A DNA stretch of 64,000 nt from Novosphingobium sp. (GTDB lineage: Bacteria > Pseudomonadota > Alphaproteobacteria > Sphingomonadales > Sphingomonadaceae): NCBI RefSeq assembly GCF_027531025.1, contig NZ_JAPZQX010000002.1, positions 62,001 to 126,000 on the forward strand, in the 5' to 3' direction. The notes below the pieces were generated by a model that was not told the DNA's origin, did no database searches, and was given only the letters and a program-made list of their open reading frames with translations. A program made the translations under genes and the position numbers. Of this stretch, positions 54,580 to 64,000 are shown one piece after another (position 1 is the first letter of the stretch; the number at the start of each line of letters is the position of its first letter).

Positions 54580-54744
54580 ATGCGCAAGTGGCGCTGCCGC
54601 AATTGTGGCTTCATTTATGACGAGGCGCTGGGCCTGCCGGACGAGGGCATCGCGCCGGGCACCCGGTTCGAGGATATCCCGGAGGACTGGTACTGTCCGG
54701 ACTGCGGGACCGAGAAGCAGGACTTCGAGCTGATGGATTATTAA
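54580..54744 (+). CDS. Rubredoxin
   Basis: 54 residues, too small for routine ORF filters but clear. [40 protein letters not shown] and [10 protein letters not shown] show the two CxxC iron ligand pairs (C6-x2-C9 and C39-x2-C42) and the family's D-x-W-x-C-P-x-C-G. One-iron electron carrier. Begins 1 bp after the P450 stop (TGAG-ATG), so cotranscribed; it is probably the redox partner of the P450, or of a reductase elsewhere. Rubredoxins usually serve AlkB-type hydroxylases; no alkB is in the window. Confidence 0.92.
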   Translation: MRKWRCRNCGFIYDEALGLPDEGIAPGTRFEDIPEDWYCPDCGTEKQDFELMDY

Positions 54745-54800
54745 TCGCTCGGTTAAATTGCCAATTGACCCGGTCGCGTGGCGCGGGCATCCCCTTGGCC

Positions 54801-55646
54801 ATGACGGGGGAAACCATTCGCATTCCGATCGCCGGGGGCCTGACCCTCGCCGCCGATATCGCCGGGCCGCGCGGCGCGCCAACCGTGATCCTGGGCCACG
54901 GCGGCGGGCAGACCCGCCATTCGTGGGACAAGGCCGAACAGCAGCTGGCCGCTGCCGGCTACTTCGCGATCAATTACGACCTGCGCGGCCATGGTGACAG
55001 CGACTGGTCGACCGACGGGGATTACAGCCTGGAAGCCCGGGCCGACGACCTGGCGGCGGTGGCGGCGCAGGGTAGTCGACCCTACGCGCTGGTCGGGGCC
55101 TCGCTGGGCGGGATCACGGCAATGGTCGCCGCGTCGCGCGGGCTCGATCCGGCGGCGCTGGTGCTGGTCGATATCGTCCCCAAGATGAGCCAGAAGGGCG
55201 TCGCCCGGATCACCAGCTTCATGACCGCCAATCCCAACGGCTTTGCCAGCCTTGAGGAGGCCGCCGACGCGATCAGCGCCTATTACCCCGAACGCCCTCG
55301 GCCCAAGGACCTCTCTGGCCTGAAAAAGAACCTGCGGCAGGGCGATGACGGGCGCTGGCGCTGGCACTGGGACCCCAGCTGGATGCAATCGCCGCGCGGC
55401 GATCCGCGGTTCCTGCTCAAGATGATGGATGCGGCCGACTGGACCGACCGGGTGCCGACCCTGCTGGTGCGCGGCATGAAGAGCGACATTGTCGATGACG
55501 ATGGCGTCGACGACCTGCGCCGCCGCATCCCCGCGCTGGAGATCGCCGACATCCGCGGAGCCGGTCACATGGTCGCGGGGGACAAGAACGACGAGTTCAA
55601 CGGCGCCGTGATCGAATTCCTCAGCCGGGTAATGCCCCCGCGCTAG
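54801..55646 (+). CDS. Alpha/beta hydrolase
   Basis: 281 residues. Oxyanion-hole HGGGQTRHSW, nucleophile elbow GASLGG (LVGASLGGITAM), acid probably in RGMKSDIVDDD, and late His in GAGHMVAGDKNDEF. Cap region between (NGFASLEEAADAISAYY). Likely a soluble esterase or epoxide hydrolase-like enzyme; position behind the P450-rubredoxin pair suggests it may act on the oxidised product. The stop shares the CTAG palindrome with the stop of the convergent channel gene. Confidence 0.85.
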   Translation: MTGETIRIPIAGGLTLAADIAGPRGAPTVILGHGGGQTRHSWDKAEQQLAAAGYFAINYDLRGHGDSDWSTDGDYSLEARADDLAAVAAQGSRPYALVGASLGGITAMVAASRGLDPAALVLVDIVPKMSQKGVARITSFMTANPNGFASLEEAADAISAYYPERPRPKDLSGLKKNLRQGDDGRWRWHWDPSWMQSPRGDPRFLLKMMDAADWTDRVPTLLVRGMKSDIVDDDGVDDLRRRIPALEIADIRGAGHMVAGDKNDEFNGAVIEFLSRVMPPR

Positions 55647-56269
55647 GACTTGTCCCACCCATAGGCGGGCAGGGCGAGGCCGAACCGGATCGCCCAGCCG
55701 CGCAGGCCAAAGCCCGCCAGCGCCGCGCCGGTCCAGGCCAGTTCGCGCGGCAGGGCCAGCATCTCGCCCAGTGCGCAGAGGCTGGCGGCGAGGGCTGCGG
55801 CGGTCACGTAAAGTTCGGGCCGCATCAGGATCGAGGGCCGGCCGGCCAGCACGTCGCGGATGATCCCGCCGACGCAGCCGGTAATCACGCCCATCAGCAC
55901 CGCCGGGACCGGCGGCAGGCCCCAGGCCAGCGCCTTGGCGGTGCCGAGCACAGCATAGACCGCCAGCCCCGCCGCATCGGCCCATTCCAGCAATTGCCCT
56001 TCCCACCAGCGCCGCGGGGTGAACCAGGCGAGGAGGGCAATGCCCAGGCAGACCGGCGCCACCCAGGGATCGCGCACCCAGAACACCGGCGCGCCGATCA
56101 GCAAGTCGCGCACCGTGCCGCCGCCAACCCCGGTGACCAGCGCGAAGAACGCGAGCGTAACGAAAGTCTGCCGCAGCCGGGCCGCCAGCAAGGCACCGGA
56201 CAGCGCGAAGACCGCGATGCCCAGCAGATCAAGCAGCGGGGGCAGGGTGGGGATCGCCTCGCCCGGCAT
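55643..56269 (-). CDS. TRIC-family (UPF0126) membrane protein
   Basis: 208 residues, seven helices in two repeats. Each repeat has the glycine-rich TRIC motif: ALVTGVGGGTVRDLLIGAPV and MGVITGCVGGIIRDVLAGRP. Matches YicG/YadS-type trimeric cation channels, presumed K+ channels. The stop overlaps that of the convergent hydrolase (shared CTAG). A small helical protein gene lies directly upstream. Confidence 0.92.
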   Translation of the reverse strand: MPGEAIPTLPPLLDLLGIAVFALSGALLAARLRQTFVTLAFFALVTGVGGGTVRDLLIGAPVFWVRDPWVAPVCLGIALLAWFTPRRWWEGQLLEWADAAGLAVYAVLGTAKALAWGLPPVPAVLMGVITGCVGGIIRDVLAGRPSILMRPELYVTAAALAASLCALGEMLALPRELAWTGAALAGFGLRGWAIRFGLALPAYGWDKS

Positions 56270-56276
56270 GGCTCGC

Positions 56277-56480
56277 TCAGTCCTCTACAAGTTCCTGCAG
56301 GCGTGAAAGCAGCGCCTGGATCCGCGTTGCCGCTTCGGTGAACATCGCTACGTCATCCCGCTTGTTGTTGGCGCGGGCCTCCTTGGCGGCTTCGACATAG
56401 CCTTCCATGTCGGCTTCCAGCGCATCGACCAGCATTTCGATCTCGTCGCTCGTCAGCTTGACGGTGTGGGCCTTGGACAT
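56277..56480 (-). CDS. Small helical protein of unknown function
   Basis: 67 residues, charged and fully helical: KLTSDEIEMLVDALEADMEG, then TEAATRIQALLSRLQELVED, a probable two-helix hairpin. Begins MSKAHTVK after SD AAGGAAA. Not recognised. Tightly spaced between the channel gene (7 bp) and the PepSY gene (30 bp) on the same strand. Confidence 0.7.
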   Translation of the reverse strand: MSKAHTVKLTSDEIEMLVDALEADMEGYVEAAKEARANNKRDDVAMFTEAATRIQALLSRLQELVED

Positions 56481-56510
56481 GGGAGTTTCCTTGTAGCGGG
56501 AGGGAGAGTT

Positions 56511-57203
56511 TTAGCGGGAAATCGGCCGGCGTCGACGGCGGAACAGCAGCACCGTGCCGAGCAGGCAGCCGATCAGGGCCAGCGCGGCAAAGCCGATCAG
56601 CAGCGGATGGTGGGTATCCTCGCGGGTCTCGAGGTCCATGATGTGGAGCCCCCACATGAAATCGAAGGTCCGCCACCAGCGGGTCCGCACCGCCTCGATC
56701 TCGCCGCTGGCCTGCCCGACGTAAACATGGGTGCCGTCGGCCAGCACTACCTGCCAGGCGGCGACGGGCCGGCGGAAATCCAGCGGCGCCTGACCAGCTG
56801 GGAACAGCCGGACCGAGGCCACCTGTTTGCCACCAACGATTTCGGCGGCGACGGCGGCGCGGGCTTCGGCCTCGCGCAGCGGCGGCAGCGGGCCGGCGGC
56901 GGGATTGGCCAGGTCAAAGCGGGCTGTCTGGCCATCGGGCAGGGTGGCGAGCAGGACCGCGCGCCCGCGCTGCTGGACGATGTGCCCTTCGCGCAGCTTG
57001 ATCGCCGCACCCTTGCCTCCAAAATCGACCGTCATTGCCCCGGGCGGCGGCTCGATCCGCAAGTGATTGCCGCGCACTTCCTCGATCGGGCGGGCGACCA
57101 TGACCAGGCCCGAGAGCGTCCACAGCAGCAAGGGCACGCCGACCAGCCAGCCGAGCCAGATGTGCCAGCGGGCAAGTTTCTGCATGGGAGTGCGGCGGGC
57201 CAT
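56511..57203 (-). CDS. PepSY-domain membrane protein
   Basis: 230 residues. N-terminal helix (IWLGWLVGVPLLLWTLSGLV), about 160 periplasmic residues forming PepSY-like modules (PLREAEARAAVAAEIVGGKQ; WQVVLADGTHVYVGQASGEI), and a C-terminal helix (LLIGFAALALIGCLLGTVLL) with Arg-rich tail. The W-x-F-M-W-G-L-H segment (FDFMWGLHIMDLETRED) is typical of PepSY-TM proteins linked to iron reduction or peptidase inhibition. 49 bp after the lpd stop (minus-strand order lpd then this gene), so possibly in the same transcript. Confidence 0.82.
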   Translation of the reverse strand: MARRTPMQKLARWHIWLGWLVGVPLLLWTLSGLVMVARPIEEVRGNHLRIEPPPGAMTVDFGGKGAAIKLREGHIVQQRGRAVLLATLPDGQTARFDLANPAAGPLPPLREAEARAAVAAEIVGGKQVASVRLFPAGQAPLDFRRPVAAWQVVLADGTHVYVGQASGEIEAVRTRWWRTFDFMWGLHIMDLETREDTHHPLLIGFAALALIGCLLGTVLLFRRRRRPISR

Positions 57204-57252
57204 GGTCAGCCTATGGCCCGCCGTGCAGGTCTATCGCAAGCCGGAACGGCGA

Positions 57253-58653
<1,401 letters not shown>

Positions 58654-58679
58654 GGTTCGCTTCCCTTGGAGATCCGGCC

Positions 58680-59897
<1,218 letters not shown>

Positions 59898-59909
59898 GAT
59901 TCTGTTTCC

Positions 59910-62750
59910 TCAGGCTTTCTTCTGCCGGCGGATTTCGGAGCGGACCGAGGTGCCCAGCGCGTGGCCGATCAGCGCGCCCTGCTCGCTGGCGTGGCGGCTG
60001 GCGAGGCCCGTGGCGGGCGAGGCGCTGGCATTGCGGCCAGCATAACGCGCGCGCGCCACCCCATTGTTCTTTGGGCTCTTGGCGGCGGCCAGGGCTTCCT
60101 CGATCAGGGGTTCGACGAAGAACCACGAACCGTTGTTCTTCGGCTCTTCCTGGCACCAGACCACTTCCTCCAGGTTCTTCATCCGCGACAGGCGCAGGGC
60201 CAGGGGCTCGCCCGGGAAGGGGTAGAGCTGTTCAAGGCGGATGATCTGGACATCGTCGATCCCAGCGGCATCGCGGGCTTCCATCAGGTCATAGGCGACC
60301 TTGCCGGAACACAGGATGACCTTGCGGGTCTTGGCATCGGCCGCCCCGTTCACGTCGGACAGGATCCGCATGAAGTGCCCGTCGCCGATGAAGTCCGAGG
60401 CCTGGCTCTTGGCCAGCGGGTGCCGCAGCAGCGACTTGGGCGTCATGATGATCAGCGGCTTGCGGAACGGACGGTGCATCTGCCGGCGCAGCACGTGGAA
60501 GTAATTCGCCGGGGTGGTGATGTTGCAGACCTGGATGTTGTCCTGCGCGCAGAGCTGCAGGAACCGCTCAAGCCGGGCCGAGGAGTGTTCTGGACCCTGG
60601 CCTTCGTAGCCGTGCGGCAGCAGCATGACGAGGCCGTTGGCCCGCAGCCACTTCGATTCCGACGAAGCGACATACTGGTCGATCATGATCTGCGCGCCGT
60701 TGGCGAAATCGCCGAACTGCGCTTCCCACAGCACCAGGGTCTTCGGGTCGGCGCTGGCATAGCCATATTCGAAGCCAAGCACGCCGTATTCGGACAGCGG
60801 GCTGTCATGAACCTCGAACTTGCCATGCGGCACAGTCGAGAGCGGCACGTACTTGTGCTCGTCGGTCTGGTCGACCCAGACGGCGTGACGCTGGCTGAAA
60901 GTGCCGCGCCCCGAATCCTGGCCCGACAGGCGGATGTTGTAGCCTTCGGAAGCCAGACTGCCGAAAGCCAGTGCCTCGCCGGTGGCCCAGTCAAAGCCCT
61001 GGCCGGTGGCGAACATCTCGCGCTTGGCATCGAGCACGCGGGCCAGCGTCTTGTGGATCGTCAGGCCTTCGGGAACCGTGGTCAGCGTGCGGCCCAGGCT
61101 GTCGAACAGCTTTTGTTCGATGCCGGTGGCCACGTTGCGGCGCGCGGTTTCGGGATCGGCCGGCTTGTTGAGGCCGGTCCAGCGCCCGGCGAACCAGTCC
61201 GCCTCGTTGGCCTTGTAGCCCTTGGCCGCCTCGAACTCCTGCTCCAGCACCTGGGTGAAGCGCATCTCGTTTTCAGGCGCCCAGGCCTTGTCGATCACGC
61301 CCTGTTCGATCAGACGGTTCGCATAGATCGTGCTGACGCCGGGATGCTGGCGGATCTTCTGGTACATCAGCGGCTGGGTGAAGCCCGGCTCGTCGCCCTC
61401 GTTGTGGCCGAAGCGGCGATAGCACCACATGTCGACCACGATGTCGCGGCCGAAGGTCTGGCGATAGTCGATCGCCAGCTTGCAGGCGAAGGTCACGGCT
61501 TCGGGATCATCGCCGTTGACGTGCAGGATCGGCGCCTGGACGCCCTTGGCGACGTCCGAGGGATAGGGCGAGCCGCGCGAGAACTGCGGGCTGGTGGTGA
61601 AGCCGATCTGGTTGTTGATGATGAAATGGATGCAGCCGCCGGTGTTGTAGCCCTTGACGCCTGAGAAGCCGAAGCATTCCCAGACGATGCCTTGCCCCGC
61701 AAAGGCGGCGTCGCCGTGGATCAGGACGGGCAGCACCTGCTTGTGCTTGAGGTTGCCGTTTTCGTCGCGGCCGATGTCGTCGCGGAAGGCCTGCTGGGCG
61801 CGGACCTTGCCGAGGACCACCGGGTCCACCGTTTCGAGGTGCGAGGGGTTCGGCACCAGGCTCATGTGCACCTTGATCCCGTCGAACTCGCGGTCGGTGC
61901 TGGTGCCGAGGTGATACTTCACGTCGCCCGATCCGCCGACGTCTTCCGGGTTGGCCGTGCCGCCCGAGAATTCGTGGAAGATCACGCGATAGGGCTTGGC
62001 CATCACGTTGGCGAGCACGTTGAGGCGGCCGCGGTGGGCCATGCCATAGACAATCTCGCGCACGCCGCGGCTGCCGCCATACTTGATCACGGCTTCCAGC
62101 GCCGGGATCATGGCTTCGCCGCCATCAAGGCCGAAGCGCTTGGTGCCGACATACTTCTTGCCGAGGAAGCGCTCGTACTGTTCGCCGCGGATCACCGCGC
62201 CCAGGATCGCCTTCTTGCCTTCTGGGCTGAAGTCGATCGACTTGTCACCGCCCTCGATCCGCTCCTGGATGAAGCGGCGCTCCTCCACGTCGGCGATGTG
62301 CATGTATTCATAGCCGACCTTGCCGCAGTAATTGCGCTTCAGGATATCGACCAGCTCGCGCACGGTCGCCCATTCGAGGCCGAGCGTGCCGCCGAGGTAG
62401 ACCTTGCGGTCCAGCGCCGCGCCGGCAAAACCGTGATAGGCCGGATCGAGATCGGCCGGCAGGTTCTGGTGGCTGAGGCCCAGCGGATCGAGGTCCGCGC
62501 CCAGGTGGCCGCGCACACGATAGGTGCGCACCAGCATCATCGCCCGGATCGAATCCGCCGCAGCTTCCTCGATCGCGCGCGGGTCCATCGCCGCACCGGC
62601 TTTCGCGGCGGCGGCCTTGATCGCCACCTGCATCTGTGTGGGATCGAGCGCGGCGGTCAGGTCGTCCGACGCGGAACGCCAGTCGGGCTTGGCCCACGAC
62701 GGCCCGGGTTGAGGGTCGTCGGGGAGGAAATCGTGGAGTTCGTTACCCAT
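59910..62750 (-). CDS. sucA: 2-oxoglutarate dehydrogenase E1 component
   Basis: 946 residues, thiamine-diphosphate enzyme that decarboxylates 2-oxoglutarate. YRVRGHLGADLDPLGL, GMAHRGRLNVLANVMAKPYR, HGDAAFAGQGIVWECF, GCIHFIINNQIGFTTSP (TPP/Mg region), the pyrimidine-domain DSGRGTFSQRHAVW, and GYEGQGPEHSSARLERFLQL are present. Start at MGNELHDFLPDD; 12 extra in-frame codons upstream are not used. Preceded by sucD after 66 bp. Confidence 0.97.
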   Translation of the reverse strand: MGNELHDFLPDDPQPGPSWAKPDWRSASDDLTAALDPTQMQVAIKAAAAKAGAAMDPRAIEEAAADSIRAMMLVRTYRVRGHLGADLDPLGLSHQNLPADLDPAYHGFAGAALDRKVYLGGTLGLEWATVRELVDILKRNYCGKVGYEYMHIADVEERRFIQERIEGGDKSIDFSPEGKKAILGAVIRGEQYERFLGKKYVGTKRFGLDGGEAMIPALEAVIKYGGSRGVREIVYGMAHRGRLNVLANVMAKPYRVIFHEFSGGTANPEDVGGSGDVKYHLGTSTDREFDGIKVHMSLVPNPSHLETVDPVVLGKVRAQQAFRDDIGRDENGNLKHKQVLPVLIHGDAAFAGQGIVWECFGFSGVKGYNTGGCIHFIINNQIGFTTSPQFSRGSPYPSDVAKGVQAPILHVNGDDPEAVTFACKLAIDYRQTFGRDIVVDMWCYRRFGHNEGDEPGFTQPLMYQKIRQHPGVSTIYANRLIEQGVIDKAWAPENEMRFTQVLEQEFEAAKGYKANEADWFAGRWTGLNKPADPETARRNVATGIEQKLFDSLGRTLTTVPEGLTIHKTLARVLDAKREMFATGQGFDWATGEALAFGSLASEGYNIRLSGQDSGRGTFSQRHAVWVDQTDEHKYVPLSTVPHGKFEVHDSPLSEYGVLGFEYGYASADPKTLVLWEAQFGDFANGAQIMIDQYVASSESKWLRANGLVMLLPHGYEGQGPEHSSARLERFLQLCAQDNIQVCNITTPANYFHVLRRQMHRPFRKPLIIMTPKSLLRHPLAKSQASDFIGDGHFMRILSDVNGAADAKTRKVILCSGKVAYDLMEARDAAGIDDVQIIRLEQLYPFPGEPLALRLSRMKNLEEVVWCQEEPKNNGSWFFVEPLIEEALAAAKSPKNNGVARARYAGRNASASPATGLASRHASEQGALIGHALGTSVRSEIRRQKKA

Positions 62751-62816
62751 TTGAGCTTGATCCCGGGGAGGACAAGCCACCCGCACGACCGTGGCCGCGC
62801 GGGGTGGCTGATCAGG

Positions 62817-63707
62817 TCAGACGCGTTCCTTGAGCACTTCGGCCAGCGTTTCGCCCAGCAGGCTGGGCGAGGCCGAGACGCGGATGCCGGCGGCTTCCAT
62901 CGCCGCGATCTTGCTTTCGGCATCGCCCTTGCCGCCCGAGACGATCGCCCCGGCGTGGCCCATGCGGCGGCCCGGAGGGGCGGTGCGCCCGGCAATGAAG
63001 CCGGCCATCGGCTTCTTGCGGCCGCGCTTGGCCTCGTCGATCAGGAACTGGGCGGCCTGCTCTTCGGCATCGCCGCCGATTTCGCCGATCATGATGATCG
63101 ACTTGGTCTCGTCGTCGGCCAGGAACAGTTCCAGCACGTCGATGAAGTTGGTGCCGTTGACCGGGTCACCGCCGATGCCGACCGCGGTGGTCTGGCCCAG
63201 GCCAATGTTGCTGGTCTGGAACACGGCTTCATAGGTGAGGGTGCCCGAGCGGCTGACCACGCCGACCGAACCCTTCTTGAAGATCGAGCCGGGCATGATG
63301 CCGATCTTGCACTCGTCGGGCGTCAGCACGCCGGGGCAGTTCGGGCCGATCAGGCGCGACTTGGAGCCCGACAGGGCGCGCTTCACCTTGACCATGTCGA
63401 GCACCGGAATGCCTTCGGTGATGCAGACGATCAGCTCGATCTCGGCGTCGATCGCCTCAAGGATCGCATCGGCTGCGCCCGGCGGCGGGACATAGATGCA
63501 AGAAGCGGTGGCGCCGGTCGCGGCCTTGGCTTCGTGCACAGTGTCATACTGCGGCAGGCCGATGTGGGTGGTGCCGCCCTTGCCGGGGGTCACGCCCGCA
63601 ACCATCTGCGTGCCATAGGCCAGCGCCTGTTCGGTGTGGAAGGTACCGGTGGCGCCGGTCATCCCCTGGGTGATGACCTTGGTGTGCTTGTTGATGAGGA
63701 TCGACAT
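62817..63707 (-). CDS. sucD: Succinyl-CoA synthetase, alpha subunit
   Basis: 296 residues. CoA-binding [56 protein letters not shown] and the phosphohistidine loop [20 protein letters not shown]. Forms ATP or GTP from succinyl-CoA with the beta subunit SucC. sucC is not next to it: mdh lies directly upstream (26-bp gap) and sucA downstream, so the beta subunit must be encoded elsewhere. Confidence 0.97.
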   Translation of the reverse strand: MSILINKHTKVITQGMTGATGTFHTEQALAYGTQMVAGVTPGKGGTTHIGLPQYDTVHEAKAATGATASCIYVPPPGAADAILEAIDAEIELIVCITEGIPVLDMVKVKRALSGSKSRLIGPNCPGVLTPDECKIGIMPGSIFKKGSVGVVSRSGTLTYEAVFQTSNIGLGQTTAVGIGGDPVNGTNFIDVLELFLADDETKSIIMIGEIGGDAEEQAAQFLIDEAKRGRKKPMAGFIAGRTAPPGRRMGHAGAIVSGGKGDAESKIAAMEAAGIRVSASPSLLGETLAEVLKERV

Positions 63708-63733
63708 GATTCAGCTCTCCCGGGGAGTTGTCC

Positions 63734-64000
<267 letters not shown>

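Overview
The window is ordinary chromosomal DNA of a GC-rich alphaproteobacterium. It is most likely a member of Sphingomonadales (Sphingomonas, Novosphingobium or Erythrobacter-like). The evidence is the succinyl/2-oxoglutarate dehydrogenase cluster layout, the long TonB-dependent receptor, the class II DAHP synthase, the UbiK/RecO/LeuB block, and the dense packing with many 4-bp ATGA/GTGA start-stop overlaps. No transposase, integrase, phage gene, rRNA operon or CRISPR array is visible. Two tRNA genes (Thr-TGT and Gln-TTG, both minus strand) have no integration scars next to them.

Layout. 1-3.3 kb: tryptophan catabolism (kynA and a truncated kynureninase-like gene) behind a pair of overlapping, dissimilar acyl-CoA dehydrogenase subunits. 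3.4-6.8 kb: tRNA-Thr, an RNase H-like DUF429-type protein coupled to rarA, then a PadR/NfeR-type regulator with an unusual helically phased upstream repeat. 6.8-12 kb: a GT4 glycosyltransferase and a DUF4173 / OmpR-type regulator / histidine kinase operon. 12-19.7 kb: a methyltransferase, gamma-glutamyltransferase, two small membrane proteins (one a DsbB-like protein that keeps only the first cysteine pair), and typA with a DEAD-box helicase. 19.8-27.7 kb: a TonB-dependent receptor, an M16 peptidase, and class II DAHP synthase coupled to a spermidine-synthase-like protein. 27.7-34 kb: quinone oxidoreductase, acyl-CoA dehydrogenase, tRNA-Gln, a YghU-type GST, a small winged-helix regulator with a membrane partner facing a CPBP protease across a long palindrome, and asd. 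34-37.4 kb: copper resistance (copABC) divergent from a CsoR repressor. 37.4-49.7 kb: ilvE, two exported unknowns, a structured intergenic locus with strong SD-led mini-ORFs, tlyA, tspO, ubiK, recO, leuB, a GT2-GtrA fusion with a family-39 mannosyltransferase, metZ, an EamA permease, apaG and a LysR regulator. 49.7-57.2 kb: S9 peptidase, amidohydrolase, cytochrome P450 plus rubredoxin, alpha/beta hydrolase, TRIC-type channel and PepSY protein. 57.2-64 kb: mdh-sucD-sucA-sucB-lpd, a TCA-cycle operon on the minus strand that runs off the right edge.

Most genes are household functions: amino-acid synthesis (asd, metZ, ilvE, leuB, DAHP synthase), the TCA cycle, translation and repair. The best candidates for undescribed biology are non-coding or tiny. 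They are the 39.4-39.8 kb mini-ORF/structured RNA locus, the nested inverted repeat leading into the half-DsbB gene at 15.5 kb, the three 11-bp-phased ATCTT repeats at 5.7 kb, the 44-bp palindrome at 31.8 kb, and hairpins overlapping or flanking Shine-Dalgarno sequences at 6.4, 11.9 and 46.3 kb. No large novel multi-gene system was found. All assignments are by reading motifs; no database search was run.
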